DNA from: Cladorhizidae sp. MBARI D1340-BT2
Lineage: Eukaryota; Porifera; Demospongiae; Poecilosclerida; Cladorhizidae
Reading direction: 5' to 3'
Length of the DNA stretch: 64,000 nt
Assembly: GCA_028752905.1 (NCBI GenBank)
Contig: JAQNBH010000013.1
Span: 40,004,905-40,068,904, forward strand
Below the pieces are notes generated by a model. It saw only the letters and a list, made by a program, of their open reading frames with translations. It did not search any database and had not been told where the DNA came from. The translations under genes and the position numbers were made by a program. Below are positions 35,578 to 47,141 of this stretch, in pieces (position 1 is the first letter of the stretch; each line of letters starts with the position of its first letter).

Positions 35578-36114
35578 TTATAGAAACTGAACTGCTGGCA
35601 TCAGTGTCTTCAAATAGTGCCACTCTTCACTTGCATCCAGGCCATTACTAATCCAACACTTTTTAAAGGATTTCACAATTACTTCAGTTCTTATGTCATC
35701 CCACGACTTCTTCACCCACTCACACACCTGTGTAATGGTGGGCCGCTCCACTCTTCCTGTGGGGGTGAGGTCATGACCTGGTCCTCCCATCCATTGGTTC
35801 TCCTGCTCCCACATGTTAGGCTTAAATATTGACACGTCTAAAGGCGGCCATTGGCTCATCAGCCCCCCAGGAATGGCGGCTACTTGGGTCTTCAATTCTC
35901 CCACCTTCTCTTCAGTTTTATGTGCTCTGAGTTGGTCCCAAACTAGAAGAGAAGGTTTTCTTAATAGGCCACCAGGAGGCCTTGCCCCTACTCTTTGTAG
36001 CCACAGTTTCATGCCATTGTCATCCTCCTTCCTTTTACATGACCAGACACACCATGTGAAAGTGGTCTTTGCCTGGAAGTTTCCGATTCGATGGAAATTT
36101 TTCCCCTTCAGCAC
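35578..36114 (-). pseudogene. pogo/Tigger-type (DDE_1) transposase fragment
   Basis: The frame encodes LLVWDQLRAHKTEE, AAIPGGLMSQWPPLDVSIFK and VCEWVKKSWDDI, the second half of the DDE_1 domain of pogo/Tigger/jerky transposases (D in the first motif, the PLDVS motif, then the helical tail). The N-terminal CENP-B-type DNA-binding region and first catalytic residue are missing upstream of 36114, so it is a fragment. The frame itself is open over 178 codons. Confidence 0.85.
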
Positions 36115-36213
36115 CCGCTCTTGCCTACTTGGTCACTATTTAGTGCCTAAATGCAAGCAGGAAGTTGTAGAGTAGCCTCCTCTAGCTACAGATAACTGGC
36201 CAGGCACTCAGAT

Positions 36214-36390
36214 TTAAGGGCCCCCCCACTTTGGCTGCATGTAACTTTAGCATAGTTATACCTGTGCAGCTTTTTTAATACCAAAAGAGAGCACACAGAG
36301 AGATCTATCATTTGAGCTATTATCAAGTTCATAAAGTGAAGTGTGCAGAATCTATGGGGCAAAGTCGTAATCACAGCATTATGAAATTAC
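36214..36390. repeat. Partial MITE, family M-like, starting TTAAGGG
   Basis: TTAAGGGCCCCCCCACTTTGG at 36214, then the AAAAGAGAGCACACAGAGAG and CTATCATTTGAGCTATTAT blocks shared with M at 62640-62785. The other end is not present. Confidence 0.65.
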
Positions 36391-36445
36391 GTTTTTCAAA
36401 CCTTGTCTTGCCTTTTAACTTCCAAAAATAGTAACATCCTTTTCT

Positions 36446-36683
36446 ATGATACTTACTCCTCACCTCATCCTCTTCCTCCTCCTCCCCCAGCCTCTCTCCT
36501 CCTCCTTCCCCAGCCTCTCTCCTCCTCCTCCCCAGCCTCTCTCCTCCTCCTTCCCCAGCCTCTCTCCTCCTCCTTCCCCAGCCTCTCTCCTCCTCCACCT
36601 CCACCCCTCCTACATGTCATTATCCTCCTCCTCTCCCTCCTGCTCTTCTCCCTCCCCACAAGCCCTCCCCCTCCTCCTCTAGG
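36446..36683 (+). repeat. Pyrimidine tract (CTCCTCC/CAGCCTCT repeats)
   Basis: Tandem CCTCTCTCCTCCTCC(TT)CCCCAG units, followed by a diverged copy of the sequence after the tract at 22046-22196, ending with the frame HNGGHFHAVDFS. The long frames on either strand are low-complexity. Confidence 0.8.
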
Positions 36684-36779
36684 CTGCCCTAGTGATCATA
36701 ATGGTGGGCACTTCCATGCAGTTGATTTTAGTGTCTAAAGATAACTCTCTCTGAGTGCTTTAAAACAATGTGTATTTAG

Positions 36780-37257
36780 GTTGGTAAGGGGTCAGTGGCA
36801 AGGAAAGACACGTGATTGTTTGGGGAGGCACAAACTACTTGTTCCTAATGATCAGCTACCAATAACCCTCTCTCTTTGTGTGTGTGACATGAATTAAGGA
36901 CTGCTTATGTGAACACTAGCAAGGCACCCCCAAAAGTATTCAGTAACAATCTCAAGCAAGCATAAGGCAATGGCATCATATCTCTAGTTACTGGAGAGGG
37001 CCCCTCCTACAAAAGGAGGCGTGGTCTTAACCTAACACAGACATGATGTAATGCCACAACAGACTATAAGACTGCACACAGTTATTACAATGTCAAAGTT
37101 CCATAACCACATTCCCTCACACTTCATGGAGGGGACTTGCTGTTAGTGGTATCCTCTGGAGGCTGCTGGACTAAACTGGATATTGACGAGATGATGGGCT
37201 GCTGTGTAGAGCTGGAACTTGCAGGTCATCCTTCTCTAGGAATCCATTGCTGTCTCT
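36780..37257. other. Duplicated non-coding stretch
   Basis: Same as 62786-63270 with small differences. No coding region supported. Confidence 0.6.
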
Positions 37258-37545
37258 CTATGTTGGAGGTGCTGCAAGATCTGGTTCAACTCGTTGGCTG
37301 CTCAGCTGATTGGCAAACGATTCCTTGATCTGGTCGGTAGCTGTTTCCACAATTGATTTTACTCTGTCTCGATCATAGCCCAAGGCAGTCTTTGACAATG
37401 CCTGGAATCCACTCTGGAGCACTGCACATGTTCCTGGCCATGACATGCTCTGCCACACCCCATTCACCATTTCAAGATCCTCTATCGTCATATCATTTTT
37501 CTGGTGTGCTTGTTCTATCTGACTGTCTTTCACGATCTGGCTCAA
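37258..37545 (-). pseudogene. Unrecognised relic frame, left copy
   Basis: A 95-codon frame (QKNDMTIEDLEMVNGVWQ, ALGYDRDRVKSIVETATDQI) is conserved in the copy at 63271-63504. Its place downstream of an integrase relic on the same strand suggests it is part of the same dead retroelement. I recognise no domain. Confidence 0.35.
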
Positions 37546-37585
37546 TCAAATCCAACGAATTGGAACTTCAATAAGGAACTATGAA

Positions 37586-37990
37586 TTACCATACTAGTAG
37601 AATGTGGCGAGCTACGAAATCTCTCCTCCTGACATTGGAAGCAGGATGGTAAGGTTCAGACTGAAGGTGCAATATACCGCTACTCTTCATGAAGGCTGAG
37701 AACTCTTCAGGTATAAATTGAGGAAGATTATCAGTAATGACTTGTTCTGGCAGCCCGTAAGTAGAGAACGTTTGCCTCAATACATAATTGTTTTGCAAGC
37801 TGTTGTCTGCCACATCTGGTGCACCTCTGGCCACTTGGAATGGGCATCCACCAATGGGCATGTTATCAAAAACATTGCTCCCAAGAAAGGCCCTGAAAAA
37901 TCCACACAGATTCTCTCTCCCACAGGAATAATTCATATATGACTGCCTGTGAAGATAATTCAAGAGGAGAGGTCCTGACACATGACACAA
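37586..37990 (-). pseudogene. Gypsy integrase relic, left copy
   Basis: The frame reads LRQTFSTYGLPEQVITDN and SSGILHLQSEPYHPASN, the second part of a Ty3/gypsy integrase core (TDN.P.F holds the second catalytic Asp, PYHPASN precedes the Glu). The catalytic Glu region is garbled (VRRRDFV). The upstream half shows GFFRAFLG, similar to VDFAGPF.G, out of frame. A duplicate lies at 63640-63990. Confidence 0.75.
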
Positions 37991-38000
37991 TTAACTATTA

Positions 38001-38255
38001 GAGCAGCCATAACTGCTTGTGTGTGCCTCTTGTTACTGGAGCAGCCATAACTGCTTGTGTGTGCCTCTTGTTACTGGAGCAGCCATAACTGCTTGTGTGT
38101 GCCTCTTGTTACTGGAGCAGCCATAACTGCTTGTGTGTGCCTCTTGTTACTGGAGCAGATAACTGCTTGTGTATGCCTCTTGTTACTGGAGCAGTCATAA
38201 CTGCTTGTGTGTGCCTCTTGTTACTGGAGTAGTCATAACTACTTGTATATACAAA
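38001..38255. repeat. 38-bp minisatellite, 6-7 units
   Basis: Units of 38 bp containing CATAACTGCTTGTGTGTG and CTCTTGTTACTGGAGCAG. The right copy of the segmental duplication reaches its first base at the window end. Confidence 0.93.
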
Positions 38256-39314
38256 GTCATCTTACTTTTTGTTATGTACATAATTTATCCCAAACCCAGG
38301 CTAGCCTGGACTAGGCATGTGTGAACTCATTTAGCCTCGGCACTGGCTCCTCCCAGGCCCTATTGAGCTTCACCCAACCACAAAACAAGACGATGTAAAA
38401 TGGAGGCCAGGGCCCTAGCCCAGTTGGAAAGAAAGGTTTTGCTAGTCCTCAGTCATGGACTAGTATTTCATTAGTTTCCAGTTGCTCCACGTCATCGTCA
38501 GGTCCGTGAAAGGGTCGCTAGAATCCTGACCTTCTCAACTTTGCAGTTTGGAAGTGATTTGTGGTGTGGCTTCAGCTGCCACCTCTCCATGCATTAGGAG
38601 GATAATTGCACCATCTTTGCCTCCATCCTCCTAACATTCTGCACCTCCAGCTTCAAATTTAACCTCATCTGCACACACACAAGATGAGTGCATTTTGCCA
38701 AGACAATTCAAGGGCAAACTCTGTTTTGTTCAGACCTCATAATGGGGCAGAGACTATTGGAGGAGAAAGAATGTTGGAGGGAGAATTCCATTCAATGTAT
38801 ATAATAATGAAGAGAGAGAGAGCTCTACCCCCATATATCTCACCACCTGTTTGAAGACAAAAAGGCTCTCCCTTGTGGCTACTAGCCCACATACACACAC
38901 CAGTGTGTTTCCTAGGCTACACCTGAATCAGGTCTGGTGGAGGGCATGGGACATGTAGTGTGCAGTAGGCCTGGGAGAGTTCTCCTTATCTGCTTGGACA
39001 ATACATATGTATGGCTGCATGACTACCACTCTCCTCTCTCTACAGCATCAAAGAAAGTTGAGACTATAATATAATTACACATCTTATGTGTAGTACTGCC
39101 TTACTACCAACATGTGACACAATCCCAGTCTTGTCTCTGCACATGTGCAATACCAGACGACACACCCTCTTTTGTGGGTGCAGCATTGCATCACCACTCA
39201 TGAATATAATTAAGGCCACACCCGATTTGCACTGTTTCCTGTAGCTCTTGTGTCTGCTGAAGTTCTGTATCTAAAGTGTTTCTCAACTACTAGTTCTCTC
39301 TAAACATTGCAACC
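38256..39314 (+). other. Upstream region of the TRIM-NHL-like gene
   Basis: About 1.06 kb with no ORF. It holds a short (GA)n run near 38811-38822. No clear TATA box; AATATAATTAAG near 39203 is AT-rich about 110 bases before the start codon. The promoter probably lies here, but no element can be pinned down. Confidence 0.35.
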
Positions 39315-41192
39315 ATGGCCAGAGACATGGAGGATGCAGAGAAGTATTTGATGGAGTTAGAGAAGGAGATCACATGTTCCATCTGCAAGGAGCACTACAC
39401 TCTGCCCAAGGCCCTCCCTTGCCTCCATTGCTACTGCAAGCACTGCATCCTCAAGCTATCCCTCAGGACAGGCAAAGACCAGCCTATCCCTTGCCCAGAG
39501 TGTCGCCATGAAACCATCCTGCCTGAGGGCAATGAAGACCGCTTCAAAACGGCTTTCCATATCAATCGCCTCAAAGAACTGTATGCCAGGCAGGAGAGAG
39601 CTCTTAGCAAGGACCACGTAATAGCTCACAAGAGAAAAGAGCTGATGGAGAGCTTGAGGCCTCTGAGAAAAATGGCGGCCAATCTCTCTAGTGCTGTTGA
39701 AGAGATACAGACCACGGAATCTGAGCTAGCAGCCCAGGGAGAGTCTGTAGCCAACACCATCGGGAAGTCCTTCGAGGAGCTGCACGCTATCATTGACAGT
39801 CACAAGCAGAAGATGTTAGAGGAGGCCAAAAAGAGAGTGTGTGAGAAATTGGAGAAGCTTGAAGGCCAGAAGGATGACATTTCCATTTCCCTTGCAGAGG
39901 TGCAGAGCATTGTGGACTACACCGAGCAGTGTGTGAAGCATTGTTCCAACGATGAAGTTATGTGTGCACCTGCTGAGTTGGAGAGTAGGATCCAGGAAAA
40001 AATAATTGAAGACAGCACCAAGCCAGGGCAGAAGCTTACACCAATGGAGGAGGTTGATGTAGCGGTGGAGGTGAGCTGTGCTGAGCCCCTGGAGCAGCTC
40101 CTCCAGACCCAGGCTAAGATAACTGGACTTCCCATCACTCTAGTCATCAACACTGTGTCCAGCAAGGCTGAGGCTGGGAAGTTATCAGAAGTGGTCTTGT
40201 GCACCACTCAACTCTGTGGCAACAAGCCAGCCAAACGTGCTGTTCAAATAGACTGCCATATGAAGTGTCTGCACAGTGGAGCTCACAGCAAATCCAGCAC
40301 CAAAGAAATTGGAGCCGACAAATATCGCATCCAGTTCACACCCACTCACCGTGGACGACATGAACTTACGATCTCATTGGACGGGCATCAAGTAGTAGGC
40401 AGTCCCTTCCCTGTGCTTGTCCCCATCCCACCCACTCAATTAGACAAGCCTGTCGAGGTGTGGGGTGGTGTAACAAGGCCTTATGGTATCACTGTCAACT
40501 CCGTAGGTGAGATTATAGTCGCTGAATATAGAGGAGATGTCGTTGTGTTGGATAGAGAGGGGAAAAGATTGAGAAGTATCAATCACTCGGAACATAAATT
40601 TCAATATTTACAAGGTATTGCTGTAGACAGTGAAGACAACATATATTTCATTGATGAATACACTAATCGAATCTTCAAGTCAAACAAGAACTGCAGCAAG
40701 GTTCAAGTGCACAGAGTCCAGCAAGTGAAAGGTCCAGGACATCTCGATGTTGCAGTAGTTGGAGATGAAGTGATGGTTACTGAATGTGGCAATGGAGGTA
40801 GGATCATGGTGTACGACAGAGAACTGAAATATGTGAGACAGATTGTTGGTGCAGATAAAAACTCATTCTGGGGCCTATCTCCTGACAGTCATCAAAACGT
40901 GTACATCAGTACTGGGAGCTCTAGTATTCAAGTCTTCAGTAATGATGGTGCATTCCTACGCTCCTTTGGCTGTGATGAGGATGGTGTGAAGAGGTTGAAG
41001 TCTCCACGTGGTGTGTGTGTAGCTGGTCAGTATGTGTATGTGGCAGATGTTGGTGTAGGTAAGATAGTAGTGTTCACCACTGAGGGAGACTATGTCACCT
41101 CATTTGATGGATACTATTGGGGTGAGTGTGTAGATCAAGATGGGTTTGTGTATGCTAGTGACTATTCCTCTAATAAGATTGATATGTTTTAG
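39315..41192 (+). CDS. RING-filamin-NHL protein (TRIM-NHL-like), intronless, 625 aa
   Basis: The start context is AACCATGG, a good animal initiation site. Residues 21-63 form a C3HC4 RING (C21, C24, C36, H38, C41, C44, C60, C63), the ubiquitin-ligase domain. No B-box follows. Residues about 95-235 are predicted coiled coil by their heptad-like composition. About 265-372 is a filamin/ABP280-type Ig domain (DKYRIQFTPTHRGRHEL, GSPFPVLV). About 378-625 is an NHL beta-propeller (VWGGVTRPYGITV, LQGIAVDSEDNIYFID, SPRGVCVAGQYVYVAD). TRIM2/3/71-type proteins share this order and act as E3 ligases or RNA-binding regulators. No stop, frameshift or intron is seen. ATTAAA at 41321 may be the poly-A signal. 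Its target is unknown. Confidence 0.93.
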   Translation: MARDMEDAEKYLMELEKEITCSICKEHYTLPKALPCLHCYCKHCILKLSLRTGKDQPIPCPECRHETILPEGNEDRFKTAFHINRLKELYARQERALSKDHVIAHKRKELMESLRPLRKMAANLSSAVEEIQTTESELAAQGESVANTIGKSFEELHAIIDSHKQKMLEEAKKRVCEKLEKLEGQKDDISISLAEVQSIVDYTEQCVKHCSNDEVMCAPAELESRIQEKIIEDSTKPGQKLTPMEEVDVAVEVSCAEPLEQLLQTQAKITGLPITLVINTVSSKAEAGKLSEVVLCTTQLCGNKPAKRAVQIDCHMKCLHSGAHSKSSTKEIGADKYRIQFTPTHRGRHELTISLDGHQVVGSPFPVLVPIPPTQLDKPVEVWGGVTRPYGITVNSVGEIIVAEYRGDVVVLDREGKRLRSINHSEHKFQYLQGIAVDSEDNIYFIDEYTNRIFKSNKNCSKVQVHRVQQVKGPGHLDVAVVGDEVMVTECGNGGRIMVYDRELKYVRQIVGADKNSFWGLSPDSHQNVYISTGSSSIQVFSNDGAFLRSFGCDEDGVKRLKSPRGVCVAGQYVYVADVGVGKIVVFTTEGDYVTSFDGYYWGECVDQDGFVYASDYSSNKIDMF

Positions 41193-42180
41193 TTTTCTGT
41201 TGGCAATTAGTTGATGAATTATAATGTATGATTCAATGAAGCTTTTATTGTCCTCCACTCACAACAGATAATGGAACTTGTAAGAGTTGAAGACTTCCTT
41301 TGTCCAGAAGGAAACTTACAATTAAAATAATGATTATGGGTGTGGCCTAGCAACCTGTGATCCCTCCCCCTCAGGATGTGGTGGAGGGAGGTATCCTGCC
41401 CCCAGGTGGAGGCCTCTTGGATATAAATGCTCCCAGCAACCACTGCTGACCTTCTTGAAGGCTGTGGGCAGAGACAAGTATGCACTAATTAGCACCCACT
41501 AGTATTTATTATTATTATCACTTGACAGTACATATAATATATAGAAACATGAGTGATGACCATGATTAGGGAGGAAGAGTAACTGATGGTCTACAAGTCA
41601 AAATCAAGTAGTTGATGGTAGTTGATGGCAGAACTACAGCTACTAGTTTGCAAAATTGACAGCTACTAATTAGCTGCTAGAGACTTGATCCTCACCTCTC
41701 CTTAAATATGCCTGACCTGGCAGATTCTTGCCGAGAATCTTGACCACTTGCACATCCGTGCAAAGTAATACACATTCCTAGTCCATTAATCACAGGAGTG
41801 TTAGGAGGGCTAATTAGGTATTTGTGTGCATAACTTTAATTACCTTGTTGGATATTTGATTTCCAATGCTGCTGTCTCCAAACACTATCCCAGTTGGTAA
41901 AGGGTGGGCTTTGACTAATCACTCCTTGTTTACACTCTGACCCTTGCCTTCTCCATCGCCAATTGACCCTGGCTACTATAGGATTGGTATGCAGCAGGGT
42001 GGTACCGCCCCTCCTGGGTGTTGGCAGAGGTGGGGTTCATTACAGTGTGCACTTGGATGTGGGTTAGTATATGATTGGAGGGAGGAGTGTTTTGAGTGAG
42101 GGCATTGTGGTCTTGAGTGTAATTTAGGTTGTCTATAAAGGCATGCAGATAAGGCTGAAGTTCTAACCTTGACTTGGTTA
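41193..42180. other. Intergenic, no feature recognised
   Basis: About 1 kb with the presumed 3' UTR of the TRIM-NHL-like gene at its left. Short frames on either strand have no protein resemblance. Confidence 0.4.
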
Positions 42181-42188
42181 GTCAGGCC

Positions 42189-42540
42189 TAGTTGAAGTTC
42201 TCTCCTTGTCCTGGCTAGTTGAGGTTCTCTCCTTGTCCTGGCTAGTTGAGGTTCTCTCCTTGTCCTGGCTAGTTGAGGTTCTCTCCTTGTCATGGCTAGT
42301 TGAGGTTCTCTCCTTGTCCTGGCTAGTTGAGGTTGTCTCCTTGTCCTGGCTAGTTGAGGTTCTCTCCTTGTCCTGGCTAGTTGAGGTTCTCTCCTTGTCC
42401 TGGCTAGTTGAGGTTCTCTCCTTGTCCTGGCTAGTTGAGGTTCTCTCGTTGTCCTGGCTAGTTGAGGTTCTCTCCTTGTCCTAGCTAGTTGAGGTTCTGG
42501 CCTTGTCCTGGTTAGTTGAGGTCTGTCCTGGTCCTGGCTA
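42189..42540. repeat. 27-bp minisatellite, about 13 units
   Basis: Units CTAGTTGAGGTTCTCTCC plus TTGTCCTGG. 27 is divisible by three, so a nine-residue repeat (RTRREPQLA on the minus strand) runs through. That frame begins inside the gypsy integrase relic on the right (MLERFNANLKAMLRKT), so the array grew at the edge of a dead integrase gene. Confidence 0.95.
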
Positions 42541-43080
42541 GCTGTCTTCCTCAGCATGGCTTTCAGGTTTGCATTGAAACGTTCCAACATTCCATCTGTC
42601 TGGGTGTGTTAGGGAGTAGTCCTGATGTACTTTATCTTCAGCAGGTCGAACACTGAGGACATCAGGTTATAAAAAAGTTAGATCGTTGATCTGTCAGGAT
42701 CTCTTCTGGTATGCCCATTCTTGTAAACACTTGGTAGAGGCTTCAGCCACCGTCTAGGCTTCCACTTTCTTGAGAGGGATTATTTCTGGAAACGTCGTGG
42801 CAAAGTCCATCATGGTCAAGATGAATTTGTAGCCTTTGCCTTTGCAATGTGCCCACGATGTCCATATCTATCCACTTGAAGGGCTCCTCCATCACTGGGA
42901 GAGGCACCAAGGGAGCTTTTGCTCTGTTATTTCTGTTTCCTCGTTGGCACTCTGCACACTCCTTGCACCAGCAGCCACATCCTTTCCGGGTCTTGGCCAG
43001 TAGAAACTTCTAAGCATAGGCCACGGTTATTTTCTTTCCCAGCTGTCCAGCCATAGGCACTTGGTGTGTTAGGTAGGTTA
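42541..43080 (-). pseudogene. Gypsy integrase relic
   Basis: On the minus strand, in broken frames, it reads a zinc-finger end (CGCWCKECAECQRG), FKWIDMDIVG (first Asp region), FTRMGIPEEILTDQ (second Asp) and MLERFNANLKAMLRK (after the catalytic Glu). This is a Ty3/gypsy integrase with several stops and frame changes. It is a different copy from the relic at 45458-48890. Confidence 0.75.
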
Positions 43081-43814
43081 GGGCTAGGCCTAAGTTTTAA
43101 TCTTACTCTAGTAATGGGCCTAGCTAACCTAACACTAGCCCCATCTCTAGCCCTGGCCCTAGCTCTTGGCCCATGTGGTCTGTGTTTTAGTCTGACCCCA
43201 TAGATACACAAGTCCATGCAATTTGTTCTGTTCAAGTCCCCAGCCAGGACTCACTTCACTCGTGGACAACGGGATGATTTGATCCTCTTTCATTTTTGTG
43301 AGATGTAATGTAATATTAGTTCATGTATGCATAGTGCATCTACAGTGGGTAAGGTGAGGCAATGGTAGTAAAGTAAGTCCTCACAAGCACATAGTTACCT
43401 ACTATTTCAAACCATTTAAAGTGAGGTGTGTGTTTTGTTGTGTTGAATGATTTGCTAGGATGTATTACAACTACACATTTGCAGAACTTTTTTTTTGTTG
43501 GTTGCTAGTATATATAATGCATAGTGCATAGTAAGATTGTAAATGTGTTTAAAGCTTTGAATATCGAAAATGAAGAATATTGGGAAAAAATGTGATATGA
43601 AATACATTACAGTATCTTAGTCAAATCCCTTTCTTGAATGCTCTCTATTGGATTTAGTTGTGGCTTTCTTGGCTTCTTTCAATAAATTTAAATCTGGAAC
43701 GAATTCGTAGCACTTTGTTACAGCTTCTGGTCTTTCAAGTTTCACTGTTTCACTGCCAAAATCGAGGAAAGTGATTTTTCAATGTCCAATCAATTTCTGT
43801 GTGATCCCTCTCTT
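43081..43814. other. Intergenic, no gene
   Basis: Near 43090-43190 there are loosely repeated GGCCTAG/CTAGCCC blocks. The rest is AT-rich without supportable features. Confidence 0.4.
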
Positions 43815-44159
43815 TTATTCTTGTTTACTAGGGGGAAAAACCCTTTCAATGCCAGCATTCGAGTTTGGCCCATATAATATGAGAACAGGTAACATTCTTT
43901 TTGCAAGGAATAAATTTTTGCTAGGAATACAAAAAAATGCATACCTGTTGTCATTCACTGAAGAGATAAGAAACTCTTTCTCCCATTCTGACTTGTACAA
44001 TGTTTTGTAAGTAGCACCTTTCAGACTCAAGCATGATGACTTTCTTTTCTTGGTGGCAGTGGCAGCCAAATCACCCCAAGATTCTAGTTCACTATCAGTA
44101 TCTGCTTCATTTGATGACAGCTGTGTCATACTGAGATAAACTGCATTCAGATCTTTCAC
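43815..44159 (-). pseudogene. hAT/BED-type N-terminal fragment
   Basis: The frame reads KTLYKSEWEKEFLISSVNDN and YAFFCIPSK, similar to the N-terminal segment of ZBED/hAT transposases (a W.KEF start, then a YAFFC zinc-finger Cys). The second half is not recognisable, so the zinc finger is incomplete. Only a fragment remains. Confidence 0.5.
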
Positions 44160-44205
44160 ACTTGTACTAGCTCAGCATAGACTGTAAATATATTCAATAT
44201 TCATG

Positions 44206-45141
44206 AAGGGGGGGGGGGGGGGGGGGGGGAGTAGACCATTTTGTGGGTTTAAAAAAAAAACGTGTCATAACTATTGAATGCTTCATCCATTTCCAAAGAT
44301 TATGGTCTCAAAATGTAGCTCATTCTAGGTGGTTTCCAATGACATTAGAATAATGGTGTTGCAATAAACTAGAACTGAAACATGGGCAAAACCACAAAGG
44401 TCCTTGAAAATGTTTAGATGCGCTCCTGTACCCGAACCACAGGTCTTCAACACTTGCTATTTATGGTGATATTAGAGTGATCACAGATACGTGTTTTCAA
44501 TAGTTTGTTTTATTTTTTATTCCCCCCAACACCCCCAATTTCATTTTTATGCATCAGACTGACTATATCTCATCAGAAAATGACTGGATTGGTTAGAAAT
44601 GTATTGAAAACATGGAGCAATGCAAGAGCTTTCATAATATATAAAAATTATTTACTACAGACAAAAATTGAATGAGTTACACTGTATCATGTGATGTCAC
44701 TACATGAAAATTACATTTCATAATAAATAAGTTTGAAAAGTGCATTATAGCTTTATTTGGAATCGCACTAGAATCACACAGAGGTTCGATCAAAGTTGGG
44801 AACTGAGAAACAACATGGCATGCGCAGGAGAAGATGTTTGTACCCCCCTTTGCGCAGATAGCGCGGAAATGACTGAGCAATATTTTAGCCAAGTTTCAAG
44901 TCTTGGCCATGAACGCTTATTATATTATGAACGATCCAACTTACTGGTTTATTCAGGCTTCTTCTTGTTATCGCACTTGTTATCGCACAGAGTTGCGCAA
45001 TGAGATGGGAGGATAAAAAGTATCATAACTCAAGAATGGTTGACAATAAAATGTTGAAACTAGAAATGCAGCTAATTTAATAGTGAAGGTATAGAATGAT
45101 GGAAGAAGAAAAAAGAATTGAAAAAAACCCACAAAATGCTC
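44206..45141. mobile_element. MITE-like element N with poly-G end
   Basis: It starts with a run of about 24 G, then AGTAGACCATTTTGTGGGTTT. The right part ends with AAACCCACAAAATGCTCAAC, an imperfect inverted match. The first 100 bases contain CATTTCCAAAGATTATGG, close to the motif shared by MITEs E and F. No ORF with protein resemblance. Confidence 0.6.
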
Positions 45142-46309
45142 AACTAAAATTAAGCCCAGCAATGGCATAGCTGTGGTAGTTTCAGTGGTTAAGGTTCAGT
45201 GTACTTTAGTACCAATTTGTCTGTGAGATTGCCAATGTTGCCATGAGACCAAAGGGAAAATCCATGAATCTCACTTGTCAATCCGTGAGAGTTGGCAACT
45301 ATGCAAGCATGTTACCCTGTCCTGTGCCACACAACTCCTATGCATGTTGACCCTTGCCCTTTGTGGTATTGAGTAACTGATTCCAATGAGCACACATCCA
45401 GATATACATCAAACAACGCATTCCATATAATAATAGACTCTCTTTAGTCTTACGCAATTAGTCATCAACACATGTGGGTGGCAAGGGTATTGCCACACCT
45501 CCCTTTCCCCCAAGACAGAAAAGTCTGTCAGGGGGTGGATGGTGGTCCCAGTTCTTGATGTAGTTATTATTTGGTGAGGGTGTGTTGGGTTGGCTTCTTC
45601 CCTGTTGCTCGAGTCTGTGGGTTTCTCTGGTCTCATTTATGTCTTGGCAATTCCTTCTCACTAGACCCCTGGAGGTGTTGATGAGGTAGATATGCCCTAG
45701 GGGTGTCTGCATGTGAGACAACTTGTCCTTGTCTTCTTGTCCGGCCATCTGTGCTAGTCCATACTTGGGAATCTCTGGTAGCTGTGGTATTCCTTGACCT
45801 CGGTGTCGGCCATCAAAGTCTCTCTTATGTTTAATCTTGAACTGATTGTTCTGGAATGTCTGTTGGAGATAGTCCATTTTGGGATCAGTTGCTCTGGCAG
45901 TTGAGGGATATTTGCTCTCAGTTTCCTTCCCATTGAGAGTTGCGCAGGTGAGAGGTCACACCAAGGGAAGGTGTTGAACTATACATAAGTAGGCCATGTA
46001 TGGATCTGCTGATCCTCTCAATAGCTTTTTCACTGTCTCCTCTCTCCCCTTGTCCATTACTCTGGGGGGAATGGGAGCTGCAGTGACGGGGCAGAAATCA
46101 TAAGACTTTGCAATCTCTACAAATTCATTGCACGAGTATTGGGTGAGATTGTTGCTCATACCATTTCTGGAATCTCATGACTTGAGAACACTGTCTTGAA
46201 TGATTGGATAATTCTGGATGACATCGTATTTGACAGTTTGATGACCTCTAAATATCTTGAGCAATAGTCAACAATAAGGATGTAGTTTTTACCTCTGAGG
46301 GCACACACA

Positions 46310-46640
46310 TCTGATGCCACCCTCTGCCAGGGATAGTCAGGTACTGTAGCCTGAATGTGAGAGCACACAGGTCTGATGCCAGCCTCTGCCAGGTAGCCTG
46401 AATGTGAGAGCACACAGGTCTGGTGCCACCCTCTGCCAGGGATAGGCAGGTAGCCTGAATGTGAGAGCACACAGGTCTGATGCCACCCTCTGCCAGGCAT
46501 AGGCAGGTAGTCTGAATGTGAGAGCACACAGGTCTGATGCCACCCTCTGCCAGGGATAGGCAGGTAGTCTGAATGTGAGAGCACACAGGTCTGATGCCAC
46601 CCTCTGCCAGGGATAGGCAGGTAGCCTGAATGTGATGAGT
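46310..46640. repeat. 57-bp minisatellite inside integrase
   Basis: Five to six units with CACACAGGTCTGATGCCA and CTCTGCCAGGGATAGGCAGG. Each unit keeps the integrase frame (19 codons, WQRVASDLCAL plus TFRLPAYP). Confidence 0.93.
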
Positions 46641-47141
46641 GGCCCACTTCTGGGAGTGAATTCCTCTGCACATGCTCACATTCCTTCACCAGGAGTTTAT
46701 GTCTTGAGAAGTCCCAGCCTCCACACTGATGACCTTGCTCGTTGATGCTGCATGCCATGGTGACTGACCTGCAGCTTCTGGAGTCTTTGCTTGTGCAGAT
46801 TTCTTGGAGCCACTAGCCTGTATCTATGGAGTTGGAGACCTTGCCCAATAGCAAGTTCTCCGCAGTCTTGTAAGCAGGGTTTGACTGCCTGCTTGACTTT
46901 CCTTTTGTGTGGCCAGCCATTGCAGCAGTAGTTCATGACAACTGAACAAGTAGGTTCTGCTACTTGTTCACTCATGTCAGAATCTGTTGGGGCTCTTGAC
47001 AAGATGTCTGCTGTGTAGAGTAGTTTGCCTGGTACAGGCTAAACAAACCTTGCAAGGTGCAAACAGAACCTTGGTACTCTTGGTGGTACCCTATCCAGGT
47101 ATTTTGTTCCTAGCAGAGTATATATACTATGCCTAACATCC

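Larger units (their letters stand above)
21362..38001 (+). repeat. Left copy of a segmental duplication
   Basis: The blocks 21362-23811, 29896-32120 and 36780-38001 recur in the same order and orientation at 56650-60752, 60753-62785 and 62786-64000. The right copy continues beyond the window. The left copy additionally contains the ZMYM-type hAT, two piggyBac copies, a pogo fragment and a pyrimidine tract, which make it about twice as long. Confidence 0.85.
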
